Part shown: positions 7,628 to 17,085 of the stretch, piece by piece
Layout: each line of letters starts with the position of its first letter
Position numbering within the stretch: position 1 is the first letter of the stretch
Source: ZC4RG25 sp023428365
GTDB taxonomy: Bacteria; Pseudomonadota; Alphaproteobacteria; Rhizobiales; Hyphomicrobiaceae
DNA: 64,000 bases
NCBI GenBank assembly: GCA_050283925.1
Contig: JBNOAI010000009.1
Coordinates: forward strand, 186,001-250,000
Direction of reading: 5' to 3'
Notes under the pieces: generated by a model
Database searches by the model: none
Seen by the model: the letters and a program-made list of their open reading frames with translations, nothing else
Told to the model about the DNA's origin: nothing
Made by a program: the position numbers and the translations under genes

Positions 7628-10513
7628 ATGTCCAACAACAAAATGCTTATCGATGCCACCCACCCGGAAGAGACACGGGTCGTGGTTCTCAAAGGCGGCC
7701 GCGTAGAGGAATTCGATTTCGAGTCCGCTGCACGTAAACTCCTCCGCGGCAATATTTTTCTGGCAAAAGTCACCCGTGTTGAACCTTCGCTGCAGGCGGC
7801 CTTCGTTGACTACGGCGGCAACCGGCATGGCTTCCTGGCCTTCAACGAAATCCATCCCGACTATTACCAGATCCCGGTTGCCGACCGGCAGGCGCTGATC
7901 GACGAAGAAGCCGCCGCCGACGCAGAGGAGGAAGCCGAGGCTGACGCCGCCGCGGACCGCCGCGCCGAGCGCCAGGCTACCGTCGAGCCCGCTCATGAGG
8001 ACGACGATCCCCCGGAAGAGGTGACGCTCGACGTCACGGCTTTTCTGCCGCCTGAGCCGGAAGCCCCGTCAGCAACCGAGACGGAACCCGAAGCCACGCC
8101 TTACAAGGTGGTCGAGGCCGCCATGCCGGCCGACGAGACGATCTCGGAAGCCGTCGTCGAGGTCATCCCTGCTCCGGCTGCCGAGACTGACGCGTCGCCG
8201 GTGATAGAGGCGGCTGAGAGCGCACCGGAAGCGGAAGCTCAAATTGATTTGTCGGATGCCCCGCAACCGGTTGGGCTGGTGGAAGAGGTCGGCGTTGAGG
8301 AAGTCGAAGCTTCTGAAGCCGTCAGCGGTTCCCCCGAGGCCGAACAGGTCGACAGCGTCGGCTCCGAGGATGCGCTCGAGGAATTGCCCTCGCGTCCCCG
8401 CCGCCGCCAGCGCAGCTACAAGATCCAGGAAGTCATCAAGCGTCGCCAGATCATCCTGGTGCAGGTCGTTAAGGAAGAGCGCGGCAGCAAGGGCGCAGCA
8501 CTCACCACCTACCTGTCGCTTGCCGGCCGCTACACGGTTCTGATGCCCAACACGGCGCGCGGTGGCGGCATCAGCCGCAAGATCACCAACGCCGTTGACC
8601 GCAAGCGCCTGAAGGCCATCGCCGCTGAGCTCGACGTGCCGGAAGGCATGGGGCTGATCATCCGCACCGCCGGTGCCTCGCGCACCAAGCAGGAGATCAA
8701 GCGCGATTTCGAATATCTGCTCCGGCTGTGGGAAAGCGTCCGTGACCTCACCTTGCAATCAACCGCGCCGAGCCTCGTCTACGAAGAAGGCGATCTGATC
8801 AAGCGCTCGATCCGCGATCTCTATTCGAAGGATATCGACGAGATCATCGTCGCAGGTGGATCCGCGCACCGGGAAGCCAAAGACTTCATGCGCATGCTGA
8901 TGCCGAGCCACGCTAAGAACGTGGTGCTGTATCAGGACGCCGAACCGCTGTTCAATCGCTTCCAGATCGAGCGGCAGCTGAACGCCATGTTCAGCCCCTA
9001 CGTGCATCTGCGCTCGGGCGGTTATCTGGTTATCAATCAGACCGAAGCGCTGGTCGCCATCGACATCAACTCCGGCAAGGCGACGCGTGAGTTCTCGATC
9101 GAGGAAACCGCGCTCAACACCAACCTGGAAGCGGCGGATGAAATCGCTCGCCAGCTCAAGCTGCGCGACCTCGCCGGCCTGATCGTCATCGACTTCATCG
9201 ATATGGAGGAGAAGCGCAACAACCGGGCCGTCGAGCGGCGCGTGAAAGAAGCCCTGCGCTTCGACCGCGCGCGGATCCAGGTCGGGCGCATCAGCCATTT
9301 CGGTCTGCTCGAGATGTCGCGTCAGCGCTTGCGCACCGGCGTGCTCGAAGGTTCCACCTCGCAGTGCCCGCATTGCCAGGGAACCGGCATTATCCGATCC
9401 ACGGAATCGGTGGCACTTGCCGTCATTCGCGGCATGGAAGATGCGCTGATGGCCGGTCAGCCTGCGTCGCTGGTCGCCAAGACCACAGCGACGGTTGCGC
9501 TCTATATCCTCAACAACAAGCGCGCATTCATCAACGAGATGGAGGCCCGCTACGGCATTTCGATCAGCGTGCAAGCCAGCGACAAGCTGCAGGGCGCCAA
9601 CTTCGCTATCGAGAAGTCGGCGCGCGCGGCCGAGCCGCAACGCCAGCCCGAACGCAGCGCCGTCAACATGGACTGGGGCTTTGAGGGCGAAGAGGCCGAG
9701 GAGGCAGCTGCCGACGATAACGTGCGCGAGGCGCACGATGAGCCGCAGTCCGAGGAAGGTGACGGACGCCGTTCGCGTCGTCGCCGTCGTCGGCGTGGAC
9801 GTCGCGGCGACCGTCCGGAATCCGAACTGAATGGCCGTCATCACACGCCTGAAGCAGACGCAGACGCCAGCGACGACAGTGCTAGTCCTGAGATCAACGG
9901 CTACGACGAACACGACGACGGGGCGCCCGTCCAGGCCGGTAGTTCCGAGGAACGCGACGACGATAAAGAACGCGCCGAGGGAGCGCAGGAAGCCGGAGCC
10001 GGTGACGAACGCCGTGGCCGCCGCAGCCGTCGGCGTGGTCGCCGAGGCGGACGCCGGGATCGCGAAGAAGCAACAGCCGAAGGCTCGGAAGAGCCGGCAG
10101 CCAACGGCGCCGCTGATCACACGGATATGGGCGCTGATGAGCCGTCCTCTGCAACTGCTGAAGACGTCGCGACGCCGGAGCCGCAACCCGTAGTGGCCGA
10201 AGCGCAACCGGATGAGCCAGCGGCCCCCGTCGCCGAGGCTCCTCGTGCGCCAAAGCCAGAGCGGAAAGCCGTTGAAACACCGGCAGCCCGCGAACCGGAA
10301 GTTGCCAGCGCCGCCGTTGAAAGCCCGGTCGTTGTCGAGGCCCCCAAGCCTGTTCGTACGCCGCGGCCGGAACCGGTTTCGAGTGAACCCGTCATCGAAC
10401 GGCTGGTTGTCCGACCCGAGGCTGGCGCGGTTCATGCCGATGTCGCTGAATCAGAGGCGGCACAGCCGGCACGCAAGGGCTGGTGGCAGCGCCGTTTCGG
10501 AGCAGGCGAGTAA
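7628..10513 (+). CDS. rne: Ribonuclease E
   Basis: The main endoribonuclease for mRNA decay and rRNA processing and scaffold of the degradosome, 961 residues. The S1 domain starts near residue 36 (RGNIFLAKVTRVEPSLQAAF) and is interrupted by an acidic, alanine-rich insertion of about 170 residues before resuming at IILVQVVKEERGSKG. The DNase I-like domain carries the Mg-binding aspartates D479 (VAIDINSG) and D522 (IVIDFIDME), 43 residues apart as in E. coli. The Zn-link CPHC is C580/C583. The C-terminal third is disordered, acidic, with two arginine clusters (near 716-730 and 795-810) likely binding RNA. It stands alone behind a long leader and ends at a strong terminator. Confidence 0.96.
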   Translation: MSNNKMLIDATHPEETRVVVLKGGRVEEFDFESAARKLLRGNIFLAKVTRVEPSLQAAFVDYGGNRHGFLAFNEIHPDYYQIPVADRQALIDEEAAADAEEEAEADAAADRRAERQATVEPAHEDDDPPEEVTLDVTAFLPPEPEAPSATETEPEATPYKVVEAAMPADETISEAVVEVIPAPAAETDASPVIEAAESAPEAEAQIDLSDAPQPVGLVEEVGVEEVEASEAVSGSPEAEQVDSVGSEDALEELPSRPRRRQRSYKIQEVIKRRQIILVQVVKEERGSKGAALTTYLSLAGRYTVLMPNTARGGGISRKITNAVDRKRLKAIAAELDVPEGMGLIIRTAGASRTKQEIKRDFEYLLRLWESVRDLTLQSTAPSLVYEEGDLIKRSIRDLYSKDIDEIIVAGGSAHREAKDFMRMLMPSHAKNVVLYQDAEPLFNRFQIERQLNAMFSPYVHLRSGGYLVINQTEALVAIDINSGKATREFSIEETALNTNLEAADEIARQLKLRDLAGLIVIDFIDMEEKRNNRAVERRVKEALRFDRARIQVGRISHFGLLEMSRQRLRTGVLEGSTSQCPHCQGTGIIRSTESVALAVIRGMEDALMAGQPASLVAKTTATVALYILNNKRAFINEMEARYGISISVQASDKLQGANFAIEKSARAAEPQRQPERSAVNMDWGFEGEEAEEAAADDNVREAHDEPQSEEGDGRRSRRRRRRRGRRGDRPESELNGRHHTPEADADASDDSASPEINGYDEHDDGAPVQAGSSEERDDDKERAEGAQEAGAGDERRGRRSRRRGRRGGRRDREEATAEGSEEPAANGAADHTDMGADEPSSATAEDVATPEPQPVVAEAQPDEPAAPVAEAPRAPKPERKAVETPAAREPEVASAAVESPVVVEAPKPVRTPRPEPVSSEPVIERLVVRPEAGAVHADVAESEAAQPARKGWWQRRFGAGE

Positions 10514-10533
10514 CACGTCCATCAATTGACGAA

Positions 10534-10567
10534 AAACCCTCTCTCCATGGCCATGGAGAGAGGGTTT
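10534..10567. terminator. Perfect palindromic terminator between convergent genes
   Basis: A 34-base perfect palindrome centred on CCATGG at 10550/10551 (arms AAACCCTCTCTCCATGG and its complement) lies between rne and the convergent aminotransferase gene. It has A- and T-rich ends on both sides, so it can act as an intrinsic terminator on either strand. Confidence 0.85.
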
Positions 10568-10602
10568 CGTTTCAGACGTCAGTTTCGTCCGTCAGAAAAA
10601 TT

Positions 10603-11802
10603 TTAGCGTTTCAGCCGTTTCCAAGCCTGTAGTCTGGCTGCAGCTTCGGCCATGTCGGCAGTCGTGCCGGCGTAGCACAAGCGGACGAAGTGCCGACCGC
10701 GTTCCTCGTCAAAATCTGCTCCCGGTGTGGCGGCGATGCCGGTTTCGTCCAGCATATCCTTGACGAACTGCAGGCTGTCGTCCGTGAACCGGCTGACATC
10801 GACATAGAGATAGAAGGCGCCATCCGGCGGTGCGATCCGGTCGAAACCAGCCTTCGGCAACTCCTCCAGCAGAAGTGCGCGATTGGCGGCATACACCTGC
10901 TTGTTGGCTTCCAACTCCGCGATGCTATCGAAAGCGCCGAGCGCGGCCACCTGAGCCACGGCTGGCGGTGAGATATAAAAATGCTGCGCCAGCCTTTCGA
11001 CAGTGCGCACCAATCTCTCCGGCACGACCATCCACCCGACGCGCCAACCGGTCATCGAGAAATACTTCGAGAAACTGTTGATGATGACGGCATCGTCCGA
11101 ATACCGCAGCGCCGTCTCCGCGGGCGCGTCGTACGTCAGGCCGTGGTAGATCTCGTCGGAGACGAACCAGATCCCACGTCGCTGACAAACCTCGATGATT
11201 TCGGCAAGCCGCTGCGGCTCGATCACGGTTCCAGTCGGATTCGATGGGCTGGCAATCAGCAGCCCGCTCAAACCATCCCGCGCAATCGCCTCGTCGACCT
11301 GCGATGCGGTCGGCATCCAGCGTGACGCTTCGGTCGTCTCAAGCATCACCGGTTGCTGGCCCAGCGCGGACAGGATCTGCCGGTAGCAAGGATAGCCCGG
11401 AGACGGCAGGCCTACCCGGTCGCCTGCGTCAAACAACGACAAGAAACCCAGAACAAACGCCGCCGACGAACCATTGGTGATCGCGATGCGGTCAGCCGAC
11501 ACGGCGATCCCGTGCTGCTCCTGATAGTGTTGCGCGATCCGCTGCCTGAGTGCTGGCATCCCGAGCGCCAGCGTATAGCCCAGAGTTTCGGACGCCATTG
11601 CCCGACTGACAGCGGCCAACGCTCCTGCTGGCGCAGGCGTGCCCGGCTGTCCGACCTCCATATGGATCACCCGCTCGCCCGCAGCCTCCTTGGCCGCCGC
11701 TGCCCGCATGACATCCATGACGATGAACGACGCGATGTCGCTACGCTCCGACGCCGGCCTTGGCATCATCCCTATTTGCCCGATGTCACCGGTGGGCTTC
11801 AT
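10603..11802 (-). CDS. Pyridoxal-phosphate-dependent aminotransferase, class I/II
   Basis: A 399-residue fold-type I aminotransferase. Visible are the substrate-binding N-terminus (HMEVGQPGTPAPAG), the NPTGT loop, the SDEIYHGLTY segment and the PLP lysine K246 in NSFSKYFSMTGWRVGW, with the C-terminal arginine region. The closest general type is the aspartate/aromatic aminotransferase-like group, but the substrate cannot be told from sequence. AGGAG lies 7 bases before the ATG. It is convergent with rne and divergent from the M48 gene. A second, clearer aspartate aminotransferase is at 28523. Confidence 0.88.
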   Translation of the reverse strand: MKPTGDIGQIGMMPRPASERSDIASFIVMDVMRAAAAKEAAGERVIHMEVGQPGTPAPAGALAAVSRAMASETLGYTLALGMPALRQRIAQHYQEQHGIAVSADRIAITNGSSAAFVLGFLSLFDAGDRVGLPSPGYPCYRQILSALGQQPVMLETTEASRWMPTASQVDEAIARDGLSGLLIASPSNPTGTVIEPQRLAEIIEVCQRRGIWFVSDEIYHGLTYDAPAETALRYSDDAVIINSFSKYFSMTGWRVGWMVVPERLVRTVERLAQHFYISPPAVAQVAALGAFDSIAELEANKQVYAANRALLLEELPKAGFDRIAPPDGAFYLYVDVSRFTDDSLQFVKDMLDETGIAATPGADFDEERGRHFVRLCYAGTTADMAEAAARLQAWKRLKR

Positions 11803-12064
11803 TACATTCTCCTGTCATGCCGAAGTCGTTATTTTACGCTGCGGTCGCTGCCATGGTACCGCCTCATTGCCAAGTTGAAACCGGTTCATCGGAGTGAGGC
11901 GTACCGGAAGCGCATTGCGCGATTGTGGCTTTCCACAACTTTGGGCCGCAGTGCAGATGTAGGCGCACGAGCGTTGACCGGCGGTACGACGGGTGTCTAG
12001 TTTTCGGAAAATTGCGCCCGGTCACGTTGCGGGCGGCTCGATACGGCGGAGAGTTTCCTCGGAG

Positions 12065-13438
12065 ATGGTGGACCGGAAAGAGAATTCGCGGCGTCGCTGC
12101 ATGGCTTGGCCCTTTGCCCTGACACTTCTCCTGGCGATCGCACCTTTCCTGGCCTCGGCACGCTCCGCGACGGCACAGGGCATACCGCTGATCCGCGATA
12201 CCGAGATCGAGAACCTGCTGAACGACTACGCACGGCCGATTTTCAAGGCAGCCGGGCTTGGCGAGGGACGCGTCTCTATTCGCATCGTTCGCAGCGATGT
12301 CTTCAACGCGTTCGTTCTCGACGGGCGCAACGTCTTCATTCACACAGGCGCGCTGACGCAGGCGGATACACCAAACCAGGTCATCGGCGTGATTGCCCAC
12401 GAAGCCGGCCATATCGCCGGCGGCCATCTGGCCGCGCTGCGCGCGCGCATTGCCCGCGACCAGACCCGCGCCCTCCTCGTGCGCATGCTGGGTCTCGGCG
12501 TCGCCATCGCCACCGGTTCAGGTGCCGCTGCCGTGGCCGGTGATGAGCTGATCATGCGGTCTTTGCTTGCTGAACGGCGTTCGCAGGAAGCAGCCGCCGA
12601 CCAGGCGGGCCTGCGCTACCTCAACGCCACCCGTCAATCGGGTCAGGGCATGCTGGAAACGTTCGAGCGCTTCGCCCAGCAGGAGTTCGTCTCTGACGCC
12701 CAGAAGGACGCGTTCGTCCGTAGCCATCCGGTCGCAACCGACCGTCTCGCGCAGTTGCGAAATCTTGTCGAGAAAAGCCCGAATTTCCGAACCACCGACT
12801 CACCACAGCTTCAGCTGCGCCATGACATGATGCGCGCCAAGCTGGCAGGCTATCTGGATCGCCCGCAGGTGGTCTTCAATCGCTATCCTCAGTCCGACAA
12901 TTCCCTGCCCGCCCGCTATGCGCGCGCCATCGCCCGATTTATGCAGGGAGGGCAAAGCGCGTTGCCTGCGGCGCTGTCCGAGATCGATGGGCTGATCCGC
13001 GAGCAACCGAGCAATGCCCACTTCTACGAATTGAAGGGCGATCTTCTGAGCCGGGCCGGACAATCCAAGAATGCGATTGCCCCACTCCGCCAGGCACTCA
13101 AATTATCGAACAATGCCAGTCTGATCCGTGTTCAGCTCGCCTCGGCGTTGCTGTCATCGAATGACCCAAGCGTTGTTAACGAATCCGCGGACCTACTCCG
13201 CCGCTCATTGATCGACGACGAAAACCCGCGAGCCTATCGCGCGCTTGCTGATGCCTACTACAGGTTGAAGAGGCAAGCAGATGCTGATGCAGCGATCGCC
13301 CAAGCGACGTTCCTCGAGGGTGACGTGAAGCAGGCGCAAATCTTTGCTAAGCGTGCTCAACGGAGTTTGAAGCAAGGTTCGCCGGCCTGGATTAAGATGG
13401 ATGACATCATTTCCTACAAGCTGGATCGCGACCTCTAA
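12065..13438 (+). CDS. M48 family periplasmic metalloprotease with TPR tail (BepA-like)
   Basis: A 457-residue exported Zn protease. A basic n-region and hydrophobic signal peptide (MAWPFALTLLLAIAPF) lead into the M48 catalytic domain with HEAGH at H112-H116 and the downstream RRSQEAAADQAGL segment giving the third Zn ligand. The C-terminal half is built of TPR-like repeats (ALSEIDGLIREQPSNAHFYELKGDLL and following). This matches BepA/YfgC, which degrades or assists outer-membrane proteins. The ATG at 12065 has GGAGAG 11 bases upstream; GTG at 11993 and ATG at 12101 are alternatives. A DsbA-like gene follows after 90 bases, consistent with envelope protein quality control. Confidence 0.9.
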   Translation: MVDRKENSRRRCMAWPFALTLLLAIAPFLASARSATAQGIPLIRDTEIENLLNDYARPIFKAAGLGEGRVSIRIVRSDVFNAFVLDGRNVFIHTGALTQADTPNQVIGVIAHEAGHIAGGHLAALRARIARDQTRALLVRMLGLGVAIATGSGAAAVAGDELIMRSLLAERRSQEAAADQAGLRYLNATRQSGQGMLETFERFAQQEFVSDAQKDAFVRSHPVATDRLAQLRNLVEKSPNFRTTDSPQLQLRHDMMRAKLAGYLDRPQVVFNRYPQSDNSLPARYARAIARFMQGGQSALPAALSEIDGLIREQPSNAHFYELKGDLLSRAGQSKNAIAPLRQALKLSNNASLIRVQLASALLSSNDPSVVNESADLLRRSLIDDENPRAYRALADAYYRLKRQADADAAIAQATFLEGDVKQAQIFAKRAQRSLKQGSPAWIKMDDIISYKLDRDL

Positions 13439-13528
13439 GCAACCGGGCGTTAAAGCCTGAAAGTTAAGCTATACCAGTCTCTTGATATGATTGGCCTCGT
13501 GGCCGGGCTCATGCAAAGGTACGACAAC

Positions 13529-14353
13529 ATGTCATTTACCAGGGTTCTTGCGCTGACAGATGCGTTGACCACCAAGAAAGGCGCGCTTGCAGGCGTTGCA
13601 GGGCTGCTTTCGCTAGGCCTGATCGCAACCATGGGTAGCGCGCCGGCAATCTCCACTGGCGCGGCTGGTAGTGGGCAGTTCAACGCCGATCAGACCAAGG
13701 CCATCGAGCAGATCGTCAAGGATTACCTGCTCAAGAACCCCGAGATCCTGATCGAGGTCGGCAAGGAACTCGAAAATCGTCAGACTTTGGCGCAAGCCGC
13801 CGAACACCAGAAATTCATCGTCCAGAACAAGGACGCGATCTTCGCAGCCCCGACGGACTTCGTTCTTGGCGATCCCAAGGGTGACATCACAGTCGTCGAG
13901 TTCTTCGACTACAATTGCGGATGGTGCAAACGGGCCGTCGATGAATTGACGAAGCTTTCGAAAGCCGATCCCAAGCTGAAGATCGTATTGAAAGAGTTCC
14001 CGATCTTTGGCGAAAATTCCGTGATTGCTGCGAAAGCTGCCATGGCGGCGCAGAAGCAGGATAAATACTGGGATTTCCACGTGGCGCTGATGAAAGAGCG
14101 TCAGGTAACGAAGGACAATGTCTTCACGATCGCGCAGAAGGTCGGGCTGGATGTGGAGAAGCTGAAGGCTGAGATGGCTGATCCCGCCTACGACGCGGCG
14201 ATCAAGTCGACGTCTGCGATCGCACAATCGCTCGGAATCGAAGGAACGCCCGGTTTCATCGTCGATTCCAGGGTGAACGTCGGCTTCCTACCGGCTGATG
14301 GGTTGCAGCAGCTTGTTGCGGAAACGCGGAAAGCCGGTTGCCAAGTCTGCTAA
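13529..14353 (+). CDS. DsbA family thiol:disulfide oxidoreductase
   Basis: A 274-residue exported thioredoxin-fold protein. A hydrophobic segment (GVAGLLSLGLIATMGSA) near residues 21-37 serves as signal or anchor; an N-terminal helical part (QIVKDYLLKNPEILIEVGKELE) is typical of Com1/DsbA-like proteins. The active site is C130-G-W-C133 in VVEFFDYNCGWCKR, and the cis-proline region is EGTPGFIVD. It probably oxidises or isomerises periplasmic disulfides. AAAGG lies 9 bases before the chosen ATG at 13529. It follows the M48 protease on the same strand and may share its promoter. Confidence 0.9.
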   Translation: MSFTRVLALTDALTTKKGALAGVAGLLSLGLIATMGSAPAISTGAAGSGQFNADQTKAIEQIVKDYLLKNPEILIEVGKELENRQTLAQAAEHQKFIVQNKDAIFAAPTDFVLGDPKGDITVVEFFDYNCGWCKRAVDELTKLSKADPKLKIVLKEFPIFGENSVIAAKAAMAAQKQDKYWDFHVALMKERQVTKDNVFTIAQKVGLDVEKLKAEMADPAYDAAIKSTSAIAQSLGIEGTPGFIVDSRVNVGFLPADGLQQLVAETRKAGCQVC

Positions 14354-14501
14354 CGGCGGGGTTGTATCTCAACAACATTCTTCGCCAACAACTTTCGCCG
14401 CCGCCGGAAAGCTGGTAAAGCGCGCTGTCTGCTCTCGATTGCAGATGCGCGCTTTGCGTCGAATGCAATTCCATCGTTGCCGGTAAGTCTCAAGAAGCAC
14501 C

Positions 14502-14960
14502 ATGCCGAAACCCGTCTACGTCCTCAACGGACCCAACCTGAATATGCTTGGACTGCGCGAGCCGCAGATCTATGGCTCGGCCACGCTTGCCGACGTCGAA
14601 AAGCGGGTTCGTGCACGCGCTGCACTGCTTGGGCTGGAGGCTGATTGTCGCCAATCCAATATCGAAGGCGAATTGGTGACGTGGATCCAGGAAGGTCGCG
14701 ACAAGGCAAGCGGGATCATCCTCAATGCCGGCGCATACACGCACACGTCTCTGGCGCTGCTGGATGCCATCAATGCCGCTGAGTTGCCGGCGATCGAAGT
14801 TCATCTCTCGAACGTCCATCGCCGCGAGAGTTTTCGGCACCATTCGTACATCTCGCTTGGCGCGCGTGGCGTGATCTGCGGGTTCGGCCCCAAGGTCTAC
14901 GAACTCGCGCTGGAAGCCATGGCGGAAATTCTGGGTGTAGACCCCTCCTCCCGGACCTGA
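14502..14960 (+). CDS. aroQ: 3-dehydroquinate dehydratase, type II
   Basis: Third enzyme of the shikimate pathway, converting 3-dehydroquinate to 3-dehydroshikimate; 152 residues, normal for the dodecameric type II enzyme. Signature pieces are VLNGPNLNMLGLREPQIYG at the N-terminus, the RQSNIEGELVTWI stretch, NAGAYTHTSLALLDA, and EVHLSNVHRRESFRHHSY with the catalytic histidine. It is the first gene of the aroQ-accB-accC run; accB starts 52 bases after its stop. This order is common in alphaproteobacteria. Confidence 0.96.
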   Translation: MPKPVYVLNGPNLNMLGLREPQIYGSATLADVEKRVRARAALLGLEADCRQSNIEGELVTWIQEGRDKASGIILNAGAYTHTSLALLDAINAAELPAIEVHLSNVHRRESFRHHSYISLGARGVICGFGPKVYELALEAMAEILGVDPSSRT

Positions 14961-15012
14961 GCAGGACGCAGGACCGAGCTCAAATAGCGATTTTGAACCG
15001 CGACAGGATCAT

Positions 15013-15483
15013 ATGGGCAAAGAACAGAAAAACGGAGGCACTCCCGAGCAGCAGATGATCCGCGAACTCGCGGCGCTGCTACAGGAGACGGGCCTCAGTG
15101 AAATCGAGATCGAGAAATCGGGTCTGAAGGTTCGGGTCGCCCGCACACTAGCCATCACGGCGCCGGTTTCTGCTCCAGGCGCTCCCGCTGCACTTGCACC
15201 AACCGCTGCCAGCCAGCCCGCAGCCACTTCCGGCGATCCGGCCAGCCATCCCGGCTGCGTGAAGTCTCCGATGGTCGGTACCGCCTATCGCGCCCCTGAA
15301 CCCGGCGCCGGTCCGTTCGTCGAGATCGGCTCCCGCGTCTCGCAGGGCCAGACCTTGCTGATCATCGAAGCGATGAAGACCATGAACCACATCCCGGCCC
15401 CGCGGTCGGGAACCGTGACCCAGCTCTTCATCGAGAATGGCCAGCCGGTCGAATTCGGCGAGCCGCTCGTCATTATCGAATAA
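15013..15483 (+). CDS. accB: Acetyl-CoA carboxylase biotin carboxyl carrier protein
   Basis: BCCP of 156 residues carrying the biotin that shuttles CO2 between biotin carboxylase and carboxyltransferase in fatty acid synthesis. It has an N-terminal helical part (IRELAALLQETGLSEIEIEKSGLKVRV), an alanine/proline-rich linker, and the biotinyl domain with EAMKTMN, the biotinylated lysine being K122. It lies directly upstream of accC, as in most bacteria. Confidence 0.97.
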   Translation: MGKEQKNGGTPEQQMIRELAALLQETGLSEIEIEKSGLKVRVARTLAITAPVSAPGAPAALAPTAASQPAATSGDPASHPGCVKSPMVGTAYRAPEPGAGPFVEIGSRVSQGQTLLIIEAMKTMNHIPAPRSGTVTQLFIENGQPVEFGEPLVIIE

Positions 15484-15551
15484 TCATTGATGCGGCAGCC
15501 GGAAGCGGGCTGCCCTCCAACCTCAACGCCTCGGAGCGCCAGAGCCCGGAT

Positions 15552-16901
15552 ATGTTCGACAAGGTGCTGATTGCGAACCGTGGTGAAATTGCGCTCCGCA
15601 TCCAGCGGGCCTGCAAGGAACTCGGCATCGCCACGGTAGCCGTCCATTCGACCGCGGATGCCGACGCCATGCATGTGCGGCTCGCCGACGAAAGCGTGTG
15701 CATCGGACCTCCGCCGGCCTCGGAAAGCTACCTCAACATTCCGCGCCTGCTTGCGGCCTGCGAGATCACCGGCGCCGATGCTATTCATCCCGGCTACGGC
15801 TTCCTGTCGGAGAATGCACGCTTCGCCGAGATCCTCGAGGAGCACGACATCACCTTTATCGGGCCGACGTCCGAGCATATCCGCATCATGGGCGACAAGA
15901 TCGAGGCCAAGGAAACGGCCAAACGCCTCGGCATCCCGGTCGTGCCCGGCTCTGATGGTGCGGTAAAGAGCGAAGCTCAGGCGCTCAAAGTTGCCAAGGA
16001 CATGGGCTTTCCAGTCCTCATCAAGGCGGCTGCCGGTGGTGGCGGACGTGGCATGAAGGTCGCCCGCAGCGAGGATGAGCTCGGTTCGGCGCTGTCGACG
16101 GCCCGCGCTGAAGCGAAAGCCGCGTTCGGCGACGATAGCGTCTATATCGAGAAGTACCTGGCCAAGCCGCGCCACATCGAAATCCAGGTGTTCGGTGACG
16201 GCAAGGGCAACGCCATTCATCTGGGCGAACGTGACTGCTCGCTGCAGCGGCGGCATCAGAAAATTCTGGAGGAAGCTCCGTCTCCGGCCCTGAACACGGA
16301 ATCGCGCCGCAAGATCGGCGAGACCGTTGCGAAGGCGATGCAGAAACTGAAATATCGCGGCGCCGGCACTGTCGAATTTCTTTATGAAGACGGCGAGTTC
16401 TTCTTCATCGAAATGAACACGCGTCTGCAGGTCGAACATCCCGTCACCGAGATGATCACCGGTCTCGATCTTGTTATCGAGCAGATCCGCATCGCCGCGG
16501 GTGCATCGCTGACGTTGCGCCAGGAAGACGTTCAGCTCTCCGGTCACGCTATCGAATGCCGGATCAATGCCGAGAACCCGCGCACCTTCCGCCCATCACC
16601 CGGCAAGATCACCTATTGGCACCCGCCCGGTGGCCTTGGCGTGCGCGTCGACAGCGGCGTCTATCAGGGCTATCGCATTCCGCCGAACTACGACAGCTTG
16701 ATCGGCAAGCTGATCGTGCATGGCAAGACCCGCAACGAATGCCTGATGCGGTTGAGGCGCTGCCTGTCGGAATTCGTCATCGATGGCATCGAGACCACCA
16801 TTCCGCTGTTCGCAGAGCTGGTGAACCACCCCGACATAGCCAACGGCATGTACGACATTCATTGGCTCGAGAAGTATCTTTCCCAGGGCGAAGGCAACTG
16901 A
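15552..16901 (+). CDS. accC: Acetyl-CoA carboxylase, biotin carboxylase subunit
   Basis: A 449-residue ATP-grasp enzyme that carboxylates the biotin of AccB. The N-terminal MFDKVLIANRGEIALRIQRACKE, the glycine-rich ATP loop (KAAAGGGGRGMKVA), the ERDCSLQRRHQK segment and the metal/catalytic EMNTRLQVEHPVTE are all intact, as is the C-terminal lid. It lies 68 bases after accB in the same operon. Length is usual for the family. Confidence 0.97.
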   Translation: MFDKVLIANRGEIALRIQRACKELGIATVAVHSTADADAMHVRLADESVCIGPPPASESYLNIPRLLAACEITGADAIHPGYGFLSENARFAEILEEHDITFIGPTSEHIRIMGDKIEAKETAKRLGIPVVPGSDGAVKSEAQALKVAKDMGFPVLIKAAAGGGGRGMKVARSEDELGSALSTARAEAKAAFGDDSVYIEKYLAKPRHIEIQVFGDGKGNAIHLGERDCSLQRRHQKILEEAPSPALNTESRRKIGETVAKAMQKLKYRGAGTVEFLYEDGEFFFIEMNTRLQVEHPVTEMITGLDLVIEQIRIAAGASLTLRQEDVQLSGHAIECRINAENPRTFRPSPGKITYWHPPGGLGVRVDSGVYQGYRIPPNYDSLIGKLIVHGKTRNECLMRLRRCLSEFVIDGIETTIPLFAELVNHPDIANGMYDIHWLEKYLSQGEGN

Positions 16902-17085
16902 GCGCCTGCTTTTTGCAGAACGCTGCTCCCTCGCCGGGTCATAAAGCCGGTTTCCGAACCTTAGAATCTCACCCTATATTGTGAGGGCTGGTCGCGGCAG
17001 CGTGCGTTTGCACAACACGCTGTTGGGGCCGTGCCATGCATGTTCGTTGCGATAACCAGGCGATCGATACCGCAGGCTCCCATTT

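Noticed and set aside
8759..10435. A 558-codon minus-strand frame inside rne
   Set aside because: Shadow of the RNase E frame, with composition that mirrors the coding strand and no recognisable motif.
15285..16547. A 420-codon minus-strand frame over accB/accC
   Set aside because: Shadow of the conserved acetyl-CoA carboxylase genes; no recognisable family and no start signal.
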